Source: Polytrichum commune
Lineage: Eukaryota > Streptophyta > Polytrichopsida > Polytrichales > Polytrichaceae
Assembly: GCA_950295325.1 (NCBI GenBank)
Contig: OX485809.1
Coordinates: 13,018,001 to 13,082,000, forward strand
DNA length: 64,000 nt
Direction: 5' to 3'
Both the position numbers and the translations under genes were made by a program. Under the pieces are notes generated by a model that worked only from the letters and a program-made list of their open reading frames with translations, had not been told where the DNA came from and ran no database searches. This document shows, piece after piece, positions 23,905 through 37,300 of this stretch (position 1 is its first letter; each line of letters begins with the position of its first letter).

Positions 23905-24320
23905 TTGCTCAAGGTACAAACAACTACACTTAATATTGTATTTAGTGTCACCACTTCTATTTGTCTTGCCCAATACTGATTGTAAACCGCGTGTGTAATG
24001 CCACCAACATTAAATATAGACCTATAAATATATTGTCACTCTTTGTAAAAATATACCTAAGAAAAAACTTGGACATCGTATACTTACAATGTTGCAATTA
24101 CAGTCACTTATTAAGTGGATTTTCATCCAATTTTTGATCATCCATGACAGTATTACATTACATAATTGATCAGATTCATCCACTTTATATCATGAGTGGA
24201 TGAACCAAAAAACACATTAGAACGGCAACTTTGTAAACTTGTTCAGAAGAAGTGTCATTAGAAAACTTATCATAGTGACTTAAAACACTGTGTGACGCTA
24301 AATACAATGTTTAGTGTACA
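23905..24320 (-). mobile_element. MITE, CTACACTAAAT family, copy 5 (inverted)
   Basis: Opposite orientation to copies 1-4. It starts with CATTGCTCAAGGTACAAACA, shared with the border of copy 4. Then come CTACACTTAATATTGTATTT, the internal CATCCATGACAGTATTACAT and GTTCAGAAGAAGTGTCAT blocks, and it ends near TACAATGTTTAGTGTAC. Confidence 0.6.
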
Positions 24321-24399
24321 CTAAGTCTATTTTGAAGCTCAATGCAACTAAGGGCCAAGAGACATGCCTTAAAGCATGGCCCAAATAAGTTCAACGTGT

Positions 24400-24740
24400 A
24401 CCTCATGATTAAATGTAGTTTCGGGTTGATTAGGCTCAAGAGAATGATTAGCTTTATGCATCATGAGATGGATTAGAAACGGAACTAAACTATGTTATGG
24501 ATAGCGGTACCCTTGCTCGAGGTACAACAACCACATAGTAAGCTCATTAAGAGCAAAGGCCAAGGGATAACTACCAACTATAATGTTAAAACGTCATCTT
24601 GAGGTCACTTATGCTCAAGGGAATGATTAGCATTTTGCCGCGTGAAATAGAATTGGAACGGAATACACTATGTTATGTCAAGCAATAAGTTCGGTATACA
24701 AAACAACTGGGTAGTAGGTTCAATAAGCAACAGAAATCAC
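24400..24740. repeat. Degenerate 180-bp tandem repeat, two copies
   Basis: GGCTCAAGAGAATGATTAGC at about 24,432 recurs 180 bases later as TGCTCAAGGGAATGATTAGC. Flanking blocks are also in order (GATGGATTAGAAACGGAA versus AATAGAATTGGAACGGAA; ACTATGTTATG in both). Non-coding. Confidence 0.5.
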
Positions 24741-25364
24741 TTGGGCTAAGGGCCAAAGGCCTGTCACGACCACTATAGTGGATTTGATGACACGGGCCAA
24801 CAAATATAAGTGTTATATTTCTATGCACTTCATGGGAATATGGCTTAACCCTAAACACTTTTAGCATTATATTGCGTATTATCTTATTATGGGTTTGGGG
24901 TTTAGGGTTGAGAACTTTATCTTCCAAGACAACAAGATATCATTATATACTTACTAGAATATATATATATATATATATATGCTTTGTACACTATCAAATT
25001 ACCATATGTGTGAGAGGCCCCAATCGGGCTCCAAAAAGCGTTTGAGGATTCACTTACACCATAAGAGGGTTTGGGGTGATTGGGATGGTCAGCACTTATG
25101 TGCCACACTCATTTGTGTTATGCTCAAATACAATATTTGACAATCAAAGAGAGTGAACACATTAGGCCATGCTTTAAGGCACATCATGGCATCCATTTTA
25201 GTGTTTAGTCCATAGCATTGATGCGATTCATTGAAATTAAAACTTAACAAGTTGATCCTACCTTGAGGTATGCAATTTATAATACTACAATACTGCTTAG
25301 TTGGCATAACATAGTGAACTTGCGGGTTTTGCCCCTACCTCGAAACACCAGTTAGTCATTATGT
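24741..25364. other. Gene-free stretch with (AT)n
   Basis: An AT microsatellite lies at about 24,958-24,980. No gene or element recognised. Confidence 0.35.
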
Positions 25365-25477
25365 TGAGCTTATACAACATCAAGGTGTTCTCTAGCCATT
25401 CTAATTACTTTATACATTGTCAAGGCTTTCTCTAGCCATTCCATTGTAGTCATATAATGTCAATGCTTTCTCTACCC
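25365..25477. repeat. 40-bp tandem repeat, about three copies
   Basis: CAAGGTGTTCTCTAGCC (25,381), CAAGGCTTTCTCTAGCC (25,421) and CAATGCTTTCTCTACCC (25,461) are exactly 40 bases apart. The hAT MITE at 25,478 inserted at the end of the last unit and duplicated its CTCTACCC. Confidence 0.6.
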
Positions 25478-25887
25478 CACGGGGGGATCACACCCCCTTA
25501 CATTTCATAACCACGTGCGATAAAAGTTTGCTACCCTATATTACATGCCATAAATAATTTTTAAAATTATGATATTTTTTTCTACATACACATAACCATT
25601 GATAATATCTTTTGTATATTTTTTTGAAATTTTTAGTCATCTTCATTTTTTGTAGTAATTTGTTTAGTTCAATGTTGCGTCATTCTAGTTAGAAACGGTA
25701 TGTTTTATAAAAAAACAAATCATCAAATTTGGTTACCAATTTTTACTATGTAATAGATACTATGTATATCTACTCATGAAAAAAAAATCATAAACTTTTG
25801 AACCATTTTGGTGATGCTTTTATGTAAAAGTAGATTTTGTTTTATCGCACGTGGTGTTCAACTTGACAATGAAGTGCACCCCCCGTG
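25478..25887 (-). mobile_element. hAT-type MITE, copy B, with 8-bp target duplication
   Basis: The ends are CACGGGGGG and CCCCCCGTG. A second inverted block (CCACGTGCGATAAAA) lies about 34-37 bases inside each end. The 8-bp direct repeat CTCTACCC flanks it at 25,470-25,477 and 25,888-25,895. Eight-base duplications with short terminal repeats are the hallmark of the hAT superfamily. It is 410 bp and non-coding, nearly identical to copy D, so probably recent. Confidence 0.85.
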
Positions 25888-25895
25888 CTCTACCC

Positions 25896-28800
25896 ATCAC
25901 ATAGTGACCTCATTATTGTATTTGCTCGGAGCTTAAACCTTAAGGACCAAATGGTATGTTCTCAAATTGAGATGAACTAAGATGAAAGAGTTTTAGTGCT
26001 TGCATGTTACTTACACTAAAGGAAAGTCATTAGAAGTCACTTAAAGATTATATCCATACTATTGAAAGCTAAATTTACATATCGACATGTTCAAAATACC
26101 ACATATAACATAGAGAGAACATATATATATATATATATATGTTCAAATGATAAGATATTCATGCAAAAATTTGTGAACTATTCATAGCAATTATGTGCCC
26201 GGGACTCAAAACTAACTTTGTACAACGTACTTTAAATATAGGAAACATGCAATCACGTACAAGTATGGTGGCTAAAAAAAACCATACATTGCATAGAATG
26301 ATACGTTACAATCCTGCATGTACTTGACCGTATTTGCACCTTAATATGAACTCACTTCTTCAATTGGAGATTTTGATTAGACATACAAAGTTATTTTAAA
26401 CAATAGCTACTCTTCTATGAATTGACTAAATGTTGTCAACAACAACAAAATGAAAATAAAATTACAAATTATTTTTATAATCTCCAAAGCCTCATTGAGA
26501 CCTTTTGACATTGAAGGCATGATCTAGGTGCTCTAAACAAGGGAGTGGATTTCCTTTCTTGGAGTTCGCTACTCCCAAATCGGTGACATGACCTATCATT
26601 GTTAACAAACCTTTGTAATTGGAATTTGAACATCCACTCTTGCTTTCTTGTCTATTGATTCATAATCAACACAATAAACAAGAGTTAAAGTTTTCCATCC
26701 AAGACACCACTTGTACAAGTGTGGCATCCCATGAACAATGAAAGCATGATGCATAGTTGATTCATGGACCCACAACGCATTGGGACATAGTAGAGTAATG
26801 TAATACATTAATTGTGCAAGTTGGTGTCTATTATTTTGAGTTTCCCCATGGGATCATTCATATGTCATAACCATGGAATGCAAACACATGGTAAACTAAT
26901 GAAAGTAGACTCCTTTGATGAAACCTTAATCATCCATCTTGTTCAACATAAAATGATTCAATTTGAAAATAATTGTGCCACGTGTCATTGTGGCATTGGT
27001 TGAGTACTATGACTCCCCACATGGAAATCACCTTTGGCAATCGAAGTCTCCATGGACCCGATAGCCCTCTACGGTCATCTTAGCATGACATAGATCCCAT
27101 ATTCTTTGAACAAAATTGCAATTGTACAATCTCTACCTTTTGAAGGTTTCAAGCTACAATATCAACCCTAAGACTATATTTTTGGGCCCTACACTTTGAA
27201 AAAGGTTGCACGCAACATGCAAAACACACTAGGTAGTGCTATTAATACATGTACAATATAATGTGAGGTACCGTCGGGTGATATATGGAATTTCGTGCAT
27301 TAAATATTGTCAAAAAATCACATCAAAATGATGAATTGTATGAGGTTCGTGGATAAGTGTTTTAGACATCAAACTAGTCAACTCTAGCTCATGTGGATTG
27401 TGCATTATCATCAAATCACATGCTTTTATTGCTTTTATAGAGACTTGTTGACAATTTCTAGTAAATCGGTGGAGGGTTTGACAAATTCCTTGCAAGTGAA
27501 CGGGCACATATTTTATTGTAAGTATTCAATAAGTGAATATGGACTTAGGCACAAAATTTGGACGTAATGAAATTGTATACATGCACTTCTATCGACAAAT
27601 CTTATGTTAGAAATCACAAGTATTAATCTTATATGTGGTATGCATCACTGGTTGATCTTACTTGCATGCACACTATGTGACTTGCCAATTATGAAAATTT
27701 CATACAATTATATATGTAAACTATATGATCACATTGCTTCTCAAAGCATGTGAAGTTATATTTTTTGTCATATTCTTGTAATTTCTTCTCCCAAATAGCT
27801 TGATTTGCAACGTGCACAATGTATGAACGACACAAAAAAGCTCTCAAATGCATTATTATCTTTGGACAAGTCTTTCATCCATATTACCTGAGATCCTAGT
27901 TGTTTTCTCTTACAAATCTCGTACCATCACATGTGTTTGCACTCTATTGGCAAAGGCATACAATTCTAAAGATATTTGCACTAGTTCAATGAACATGAAT
28001 CATGCTTGGGCTTGTTGGAGTAGCGTTTATTCAAGAATCGACAGTCAAAGGTTATTTAATTCCCAAATTCAAGGTATTGATGCATGAATTCATGTGATGA
28101 ACAATTACATGGAACCACTTGCAATGGACAATCCCTAGGAGATGTCAAATTATTGACTCTTGCTTCAATTTAGTCAACGTCTATGGATCTTGTCCTTGGC
28201 ACACAAACTAAAGCATTCATTGATATGATCAAGGTGAAGCTTCCCTCATTCATACCAATCCAAGAGGTTGGTGTCGTCTCTATTTGAAGCATTCATTTAT
28301 ATAGACAAAGGTGGTAACCAACTAACCGCATGCACAAAAGTAGGTGCTTCATGTACATTACATGTCACAATCTATACTAGGAGCACCCCCCCCCCATTTT
28401 GTCCCATCACAATATTAAAAAAGTTGAGGAAATTCTATGGCTTGGATGCATAATGCATGTAAGGAGAATCGTGTACATGGAATAAATCCCTTGCCTAATA
28501 GAGGCAAGGTAGGCATACCCGAAACCATTATTATGTACCCATTGTCATGCATTTGAAGGCGTCCAACCTACACTTTCGGTACATAACATTCACTACCAAC
28601 ATATGAATCTTGGGCTTTCATCCTGATTCAGTGAAAGTAACATGTGAATCTCCCTACATGGTAGATCTAAATATTTTTCTAGTGACTTAGAACGATTTAT
28701 TGTGATTGTGGGGGGGGGGGGGGGGGGGGGGGGGAATGCCCACACTCATAAGCTTGTATTGGATAGTTTGAGGCACAATGTTGGTTGCAAGTGTAGGTAC

Positions 28801-30010
28801 CACCTTCCATGTGTTGTCCACTTACTGAAACTTTCATTCAACTGCAATCTACTTGTTTTGTGCTTCAAGATAAATATCCAAATATGTATGGGTAGGTGTT
28901 GTATGTGTTGATTACAGTCATTCATTACATTTTGAAACCATCACAATAAAGAAACATAAATAGGTTGTTTAGAAGTGACCACTTGCTAGGTGAGGGATTT
29001 TGGTGCATGACATTTATCATGGAGGGTGCCGTAAAAATGCATCCCTTGCAAGATTGTTTGTTAATTTTATTCCAACTGAGTCCCACTAGACTATACCCGC
29101 CTAATTTATAAGTCCATGTGACACAAAATATATATCCTTGGCTATACAATGTTTCATTTTGTCACGAGACTTTACCCATGGCCCATGGATGATACCATAC
29201 CAGCAATCGTGCAATTAGATTGCTACTTCCAAACTTGTACGAATTGGTAAAATATTCTCAAGTGGTTTCCATGGATACATAGGTCCCGACTTGTTGACTT
29301 TGCTCAATTCAAGCACCACTTGGCGACTTGTTGTCCTTCGAACAATAGTTGTAAGTACCCATTTATGCATTCACACTTGCACCAATTGTAGGTGTCTAGA
29401 TTAGAAGAGTTGTTCCATTGGCTTGGTATGCGTGGTATCTACGTAAACTCATCCATCGTGGATGAAGGGGCTGCAATTATAAAAGTCCCCTACAAGATCG
29501 AGGGCCGATTCATTCCAATTCAACACCACTAGAGTAATTTGAGATCTTTGACTCTATTTCCGAAGTCGAATCGTGTATAAATAACCATTTATAGGTTATT
29601 ATTTATTTCATTGCGGGTTGACCTTCGCAATGGATAAGTTTAGGTAGACACCACAAATCCCCGGCCGGTTCCATTAGGTATGTTAGTCCATGTTGTAAGT
29701 ATTGAGACTTGTGCAATCTTAAATGGCCTAAACATCCCAAAATGACACCCTCAAGCCCGGATGATGGGATCTTGCTAAAACGAATGTGTTTCTTAGCATT
29801 TGTTTCCACAAAAGTAGCCTTTAAGATCACGTGTCGCCTCCAAAAAGGTTAATCCCAAGTATTCATGAAATAGTTATCCTCTCCATGCTTTGTGATCCTC
29901 AAATCTCAAGCATATGGATGTGATCATTAGATGGTATTGACCGGATAATTATCAAGAAACCTTCGGAGATGTTGTTTAGTATAACGTATCTTAAGGCAAG
30001 TCTAAGACTA
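25896..30010. other. Long gene-free stretch
   Basis: AT-rich sequence with an (AT)n run at about 26,120-26,141, a C run near 28,387, and an uninterrupted run of 25 G at 28,710-28,734. Several frames of 60-80 codons are present on both strands; none shows a domain or plausible splice structure. I see no gene. Confidence 0.4.
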
Positions 30011-30497
30011 AGGGCCACTTTACACTAGAGCTCGAGGGCTATTGACCCACGATCTACAAAGTGTGTGATTATTGTGGAAGTTGGAGATGGTCCAAGTTTA
30101 CTTTACACTAGACTTTGAAGGTATGAGGGACTGAAAAATTTGAATGGATGAAAAATGTAAATGGCGTCTTCCATGCTAGCAAGTGGATAATGCTTCATGG
30201 TCTATCAAATATTGTGTTAGGCCCATAAAAAAAAGGTGGATCTAGCACAAAACAAGAGACTCTGGCGATCAATTAAATTGGTATTGGCTTTTAAAAATAT
30301 TATATTGATGTGATGGGGACCTGAACTTGAACTTATGTTGCGTTCCCTCAACATGGTCAACTTTCACTCTATAGTAAGCTTGAGGGTCCATTGATTGCAA
30401 AATTGGATTTCTATTTCACATGCTATGAGTTTTGAATGATTTTCAAAGGCCCTCGTACTTCATAGTCATGGCTCTTGGTCATGTGTAAAGCGGCCCT
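30011..30497. mobile_element. Dispersed repeat, GGGCCACTTTACAC family, copy 2
   Basis: The left end AGGGCCACTTTACACTAGAG and the right end GTGTAAAGCGGCCCT are inverted repeats. The body is collinear with 301-786 (GCTCGAGG, TTGAAGG-ATGAGGGAC, GGCCCATAAAAAAAA, TAAGCTTGAGGGTCC). It is non-coding, about 487 bp. Flanking duplications are not clear. Confidence 0.6.
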
Positions 30498-31530
30498 ACA
30501 AGAACTAGGGTACAAAATAAAAGAAACTCCAAAATTGAATGACCTTTTTGGTCGAGTGATTTTTGGATCCAAGGCACATATACCGGACTTTGGATCCAAG
30601 ACTGAAAAACTAAAGTGGCCCTCATATGGCATCATTTTCCTACCAAATCTTGCAGGGCTCACTCAAAATTCAAGAAACCAATCTTGAGTATGAAAGGAAG
30701 AGCCATTTGAGGACCCCAAGCTTCTTGAACCTGGACCCTAACATATGTGGGTGTTATTTGGCTACTTTTCTTCATCGGACACCTATATGGGATTGGTGTG
30801 TGGTTAAAGTGAGGTTCAAGAGCAAACCCTATTAAAACACATGCTCATAAGAGATTGGACTACGTCTTTAAACTGTATCAACTACTCCACATTGAATAGT
30901 GAAGAAAACTGAGAGGACCTATGTATCATCTAGTCAAGGAATCACACAAACATGCAATCCTGATAACCCTAACTAATTAAGGGGAGGTCCGATTTTCAGT
31001 ATGATTTTTGTTGATGTTTCATCATAGACTTGCTGATGCAACACAAATACGAAGACACGCATCTTCATCAATAGAACACAAACAACAAGAAATACGAACC
31101 CAATAACACCGCACACATTTAATGTAAACCCACCCTTAGAGAGTGCTTTTACGAAGGGTTTAGTTCATTTGTTTTGTTTTGTGCCTATCTAAGAATGTAC
31201 GATATGGAACATGTGGCATCCAAGGTCGTGTAGGAGATAGTGTATGATGAGGCCAAACGCTACACGCCTCTTTTGTCGGGGCTAAGCCTGTCCCTCTAAA
31301 AGCTCGCCCTTTGTCTCCAAATGCTAAAGGGAGCTTGTGCGGCCATTATTTTCAAAAGGGTAGGTTTGCTGCGTGTATGCACGAAAGCTATTGTATGTAG
31401 GGCCCGTGTTGCCTTAAAGGCCAATTCTTATGAATGAAATTGGGAGAAATTGGAAATTGGTAGTGTTATCTTCGCTACTACTAATAGGATATAGGCCTTA
31501 CTTGTCAGTACTTTCAACTACAAAAACGTT
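30498..31530. other. Gene-free stretch with a dispersed repeat fragment
   Basis: A segment from about 30,848 (GAGATTGGACTACGTCTT) to about 31,060 (TTTTGTTGATGTTTCAT, GACTTGCTGATGC) has a counterpart at 38,687-38,820. No gene recognised. Confidence 0.35.
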
Positions 31531-31960
31531 TTAGGGTAGATGGGTCTTAAATGGTTATTGTTTTCAACTAGCCCACTTCTCCTATGATATGAAACACGCG
31601 ATTAGCACGAGGAGATGGTTAGCAAGTCCAAATCAAGGCCAAATCCACTTTTCATGTGATACGAAACATGCCATTGGTTCGAGATGATTAGCAAATCCAA
31701 ATTGAGATTGTAGTCGCTGTCCTTGTAATCTTTGGAGCTCATGTGAATATCGCATTCATCATCCAAGTGGAGATTCTTATGAGTATTAGATTATCATATA
31801 GAGTCCCCCAATTATGCTCGTTGTTGATTCCATAATGGTTGTCATAGTTTAAGCAGGTAGTGTAACATCTTTCAAACTTATCATTTTTTAATAATACATT
31901 ATTGGAGACCGACCCAACCACACACCACTCAAACACAAGCATGATATTAAGATAAGTGAT
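31531..31960. repeat. Dispersed repeat of about 400 bp, copy 1
   Basis: Collinear with 43,084-43,425. Shared blocks in order are AGATGGGTCTTAAA, ACTTCTC-TATGATATGAAAC, GAGATGGTTAGCAAGTCCAA, CCTTGTAATCTTTGGA, GTGGAGATTCTTATG, ATCATATAGAGTCCCCCAAT and CACCACTCAAACA. The first half is itself partly duplicated inside this copy (a second GATACGAAACATGC block at about 31,660). Family unknown; no terminal repeats found. Confidence 0.55.
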
Positions 31961-32445
31961 TGGAATTTCAAGACACGCAAAAGCTGCAAGTGTCCAAGTG
32001 GAGATTCTTCTGCTCTGCCCCCCCCCCCCCCACTTCCCACACCACCAGTTGTGTTCATTATTAAATCTAAAACGGTTAATCCATTTTGTGCACATAGTTT
32101 AATCTCATCGTAACACATGTCTTGAGTGCAAACCTTGCCAAATACCACACAAATATAGGCTGACTCACAAAAGCAACCACAAAAAGGCCCATATACCTTA
32201 TAAGTTCTATACTCAACAGAGTTGCTTATTGACATACGTGACCTTTTGTGGTCCCACTTACCTTATCATACTGGGTGTCTTCGCCACTAAGGCATGCAAG
32301 TAGATCCGATTTAGAGGTTATATATACCAAACCTTTCAAGGTACACATACATGGACTTAGTACACGACTTGTTCAATGTTGTGGTCCAAGATTCCAAAGC
32401 TTCTCTTGCGTATCTGACATGATACAATAGCATGAATGTAAGTTA

Positions 32446-32943
32446 AGGTCACTTCACACAGAAACCAAGAGCCATGACCATGGAATTGTGAGAGCCCAAA
32501 GAAGTGACCAAAAGTTGTCCCAAGACACTTCTAAAATCATGTAGTGTGGTCACGGGCCCTCAAGTGTAGTGTGAAGCATATGTGACCGGGCCTTCAACCA
32601 AATGCTATTTCAACGACTTTTTATTCACGTGGGGTCCTCACACATGACATAATAGAATAAATCAACGGTTGTCATAGTTTGAAGTGCCATGGTCTCCCGG
32701 TGTTGTGTTAGGCTTACCTCCAAGAGTTGGTTTTTGAAAATAGTCAAAGTGACCATGAAACATGATCCGTTTGATGCCATGTAGGAATCCAAGTAGACTT
32801 TACATCCATCTTGCATTCACTTACTCCGTTGGTCTGTAAAGTGTAGTGTGAAAGGAATTTGGACAAGCTCCACCTTTTCCACCAATGAGAGTGCTTGAAG
32901 TGCAATGGTTATGGGTCCTCAGTCTTGTGTGTGAAGTGGCCCT
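32446..32943. mobile_element. MITE related to the GGGCCACTT family
   Basis: The left end AGGTCACTTCACACAGAAAC and the right end GTGTGTGAAGTGGCCCT are inverted repeats. AAGTTA directly flanks both sides (32,440-32,445 and 32,944-32,949) and may be a target duplication or the outer part of the terminal repeat. The terminal repeats resemble the elements at 301 and 30,011, but the body differs. Non-coding. Confidence 0.55.
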
Positions 32944-32949
32944 AAGTTA

Positions 32950-34300
32950 GTGCCTTAGTTGATTGTCAAGAAGAAGAAGAGCTCCGGTCTCCGGTGGAGG
33001 CCAACGTGAATATAGTGTATGTTTGTAGAACATATGTGGCCACATCCAAAAGGATAATGACGTTAGATGTAAAACCACCTCAACCTTTGCAAGGAGTAGA
33101 CAATATGGCAGTAATTGGTAACTATAGATAATACGGCAAGCACGTGGCCGTATCAAGCATTAATGTCAAGGACATGGTTTTCATTTACAATGAGGTATAA
33201 GGGTGTGTTTATGGGAGGGGGTACACCAAGTCATTAGCTCCATGTTGATAGGATGAATAATTACTCCAAAGTGATCCGAGTTTGATTCCTACGAGGCTCA
33301 TTTGAGTGGGTAGAGGAGTAAGGTGACTTGGTGTTGCTATGTGAGGACAAACATGAAGTGTGATATCAACCAATGGCTTATCCTTGAGTAGTTGTTAGTT
33401 GAGTTGATACATTGGTTATTGCCACTATTTTCACACACATACACGTATGTATGTACGTGTTTAAGGTCAATGGTGTGTCAGGGGGTTGGAGGTGTGTTTG
33501 TTTCCCTTTGATTCAGTTGAATTAAAGTGGGTCTTGGAGGTTTGTGACGGGCTGACAATTCTCTAGTCGATGTTTATGGATTAGTATGGAGTGTGCATAT
33601 TGTGTGGCGATTGTGTTAATTTGCTTGAATGTGCTCTTGATTTTTGTGATAGGCAATTTTAGATTTTTTTTCTAGGTTTCTCATTGATGGGATGTGTGTG
33701 GTGGTTTTTGTGCATGTTGCTAAGACTATGAGTAGGGCAATGCTCCATCCTCTTGTTGTGATTAAATCTATTAGCAATTGATATTTTTTAATTTTGTCTT
33801 ATCAAGGGCTTATGAGGCAAATCTATCATTACACTATGTGAATCCTAGTGTAAGGGTTTATGGGGGGTAGGTGGTTGAATGGGTGATCGATGACGCCTAG
33901 TATGTCAAGTTTAGATATAACATTATAGTGGATCTTTGGGTTCCGCAAGTGCAAGGTAGGAGCCATATTTGTACTATGTTTTCTTGGGGTAGTCCATTGT
34001 GGGTCCTTGTGTTCATAAATGTGCAATGTTTTGATATTTTGCTTGATATCAAAAGTTTTTGTATTTCCCAAACACCTTTATTGTGTCTTTTTGTAATAAT
34101 TGTGTGAACGTGTTATTCTTTGCCTTTGAGAAAGTACATGTAACCATGGATCCATGTTTGGTGGGTTAGAAATGGTGCATATTTTTTATGGATAGGTTTT
34201 CCTTCCAAAAAATAGTTGTTTTCAAGTGTGGCCCATATATTGACCGGACGAGGCATGTTTTTTTGCTTGTCTATGATAATAGAAGTTTTCTAAAATTTAT
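32950..34300. other. Gene-free stretch
   Basis: G/T-rich on the plus strand, in contrast to the C/A-rich region that follows. No gene or element recognised. Confidence 0.35.
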
Positions 34301-37300
34301 TTGATGATACTTTATCCACACTCCTCCCATATACATCACAACAACTTAAACAATCTACTCATACACACTATCCCTCTCCTCTCACTGACAATATCTCTCA
34401 AGCACCAATATTGGCTTTTCCTAAAGCCTCCAAAGAACCAAACCCTCCTCTTCACATGATTCCTCCACAATGCCACTACATGCAATGTCCACACACTTAT
34501 CTATCTATAACCACCTAATCACCCCCCCCATTGGGCTTTCCCCCCTCCATTGGCTGCCACTTCAAGCCCTATAACAACCTTGGAGGTGAGGACACATCCC
34601 CTAATATGTCCCCTTTCTCTCCCCCTACTCCAACTTGTTTCATCATCAATATGTCCTATGCATTTTCTACATCTCATTGTCATATGCACCCTCTTTCTCC
34701 ATCCATGCAATTAATTGCCTCATTCCTTCCCTAAGCCTCACTTTAACACTACTCTTGTACCTCACTACAACTTTCAATGTTTCATTGTTCGCAACAAAAA
34801 AATCATTCATCGCGTTCCATAATGGTCAACATACCTATTTTAGTGCACCACGGCTACACCTCACTACCTCGCACTATTGACAATTCCTCCAGTGGTAGAC
34901 AAGTCGCACTACACATCACTCCACCCCTTCAAGTTTCCTACAACTATCACCTTCTCGCCACTATCACTACATTATCCTACAAACCCAATTGCCATTGACT
35001 TCTTCTGATGCCACCCTTGATCAAAGCACACATTCCACACCTAACAAGGATACATGATTTTATCAAACAACCAACACCACAAGTAAAATATATGCCAACA
35101 CCCCTACAATCTCGGGGGGCAAGAGAGTTTGCAACTCCACCGGTGCATGATCATCTATTCATTTGCTCACTAAAGAGATAACCTCCTCCAACCCTCTGGA
35201 TTTAGTTCAATCTCTTCAACCTTTCAATGCCATTCCTCCTCCACCTATAACCCCATAGCCTTCAACCGCCATACAACCCCACATCAAGTCTAGAAGAAAT
35301 ATTGCACCCATCAACATTAGAACATAAGTCCATAATAGAATACTTGTGGTATGGTCACGAACCCCTCCAAGATTTTACACATTTTAATCATCCCAAATAG
35401 CACCCATCATCTAGGAACTCCTTCAGGTAGGCAACTCACAAGCTGAAGCACGTAAAATCTTGCAATGTTGCAATTAGTTCCCTTAGGTTCCTTAAACACT
35501 TTTCCCACATCTCCGAGCTAATGGCGCTCTAGGTCAACACATCCATTTTAACCAGTTACCATCCCACCAAATAAATGACCCCAACACTCACTTATCCCAA
35601 AGATACCAAATCTAAATTGGGTTTGATAGCAATTATGAAATCCTTGATTCTTAAATAGAAACCCTCTCAATTGCTCGCATCACAACTATGAACATGGAAC
35701 TTGGCCCAATATTTGCTACAACACTGATGGCATAAGTTTATAACGAGCCTTATGGGAAAAGTAGTGGATGGATTTTCTCAAGGTAGATCTTTGAAATCCA
35801 ATAGACATACGTATATGTCCTCTTAAATGGCACGAAAGCATTCGTCTTGGAACCACATGGCAAGTTGTAAGAGGTAAAGCGGGTAAAGGGATTTGACACC
35901 CTTCCACTATCATTTACCTTAAAGTCAAGCTCAAGGGTGATACCTTACTCGGCTAAAGCCTTGGAGCTTTTGCTATCTCCATCTTCAACAGAAAATTACA
36001 CAAGTACATTACCAAAAATGAGGCATTTTCAAAAATCATCCTTGGCATCAATCTATGCATTCCTATCCCTCGTGACAGAACTAGCTCGAGCAGATGTGCT
36101 TAAACAACCTCCTCACCTTCGTAACCTTCAATTAGTTGCTTCCATCCTTGTACAAATCACACTCATATCAACTATTGAACATGCATGTGCACGTAACCTC
36201 TACCTCACCATACATGTGAAAGGGGATAACGTATCCCCCCCCCAAAGAAACATCTTGAAAAAATACCACGCTATCCGACCTGCAATCCTTGCCCACCCCA
36301 CTTTTATTGGTATTTTGAACCGGAAATCACCTAGCTCTTTAATTTCTAAGATATTTACCCCCCCCCCCCTCAACCTCATACTTTTGATCATGTAGATATC
36401 CAACAATGTATCTCAACACTTGCAACCATAGGTAAAACCTCCAAATAAGAGGCATCCTAAATAACCACAAAACATACCTATGACAACCAAACCAAACAAT
36501 TTTTTTTTTTAAAAAAATCCTTTTTCGACACCCAACCAAGAGAAATTCACAAGAAAATCCACCCCTGAGACTATGTCCAGTTGACCTGTCTTTGTGACCA
36601 TAGTAATCTAGTCATGCACCCCAATACCATCTCACACTCTATCCTCTACTCATAAACTCTTCCCTTCCAACATCAAACACTACCATGCTCAAACACCACG
36701 AATCATCCAACCAATTGTACCAAAATAAATGCCCCCATCCATCTCCCATCACATCCCAATTTACATGCACGATTTACAACGATTGCCTTAATCACCTTTC
36801 CAAAGGTAAAAACTCTAGGATATGACCATATCCCAAATGAATCCCTAAAACCATCCCCCATAATTTTCATGATATGCTATTTCTATTTTCCTCACAATGT
36901 TACCTTCTATGCTCAATTCAAGACATATGAAAAAATAGCTCCATAAATCTCTTGTACAAAGATGACCCCACCTACATTCAAATCTACAAACCCTTCATCA
37001 ACACCCTCACATGCCTCCTCCTTCAAGAAGTGTCAAATGTCGACCCCACATAATGGCTCCATCTGTAACTTAAAATGCTACATTGAAAATTAACACCTTA
37101 GTGCAATTGTCTCTCATGCTATTCTCACCTTCCAATATTGTAACAAATGGTTGACCAACTCAAATATTCACCCACAATGGTCCAACCTCATTTGGACCAT
37201 TAAATCCTTATTGGATACTCAAATCACCCAAACACTCAAATTCACATAGGACCGCTATATGGGTAATTTCCGCAAACATTAAACGTTTGATTCCAACACC

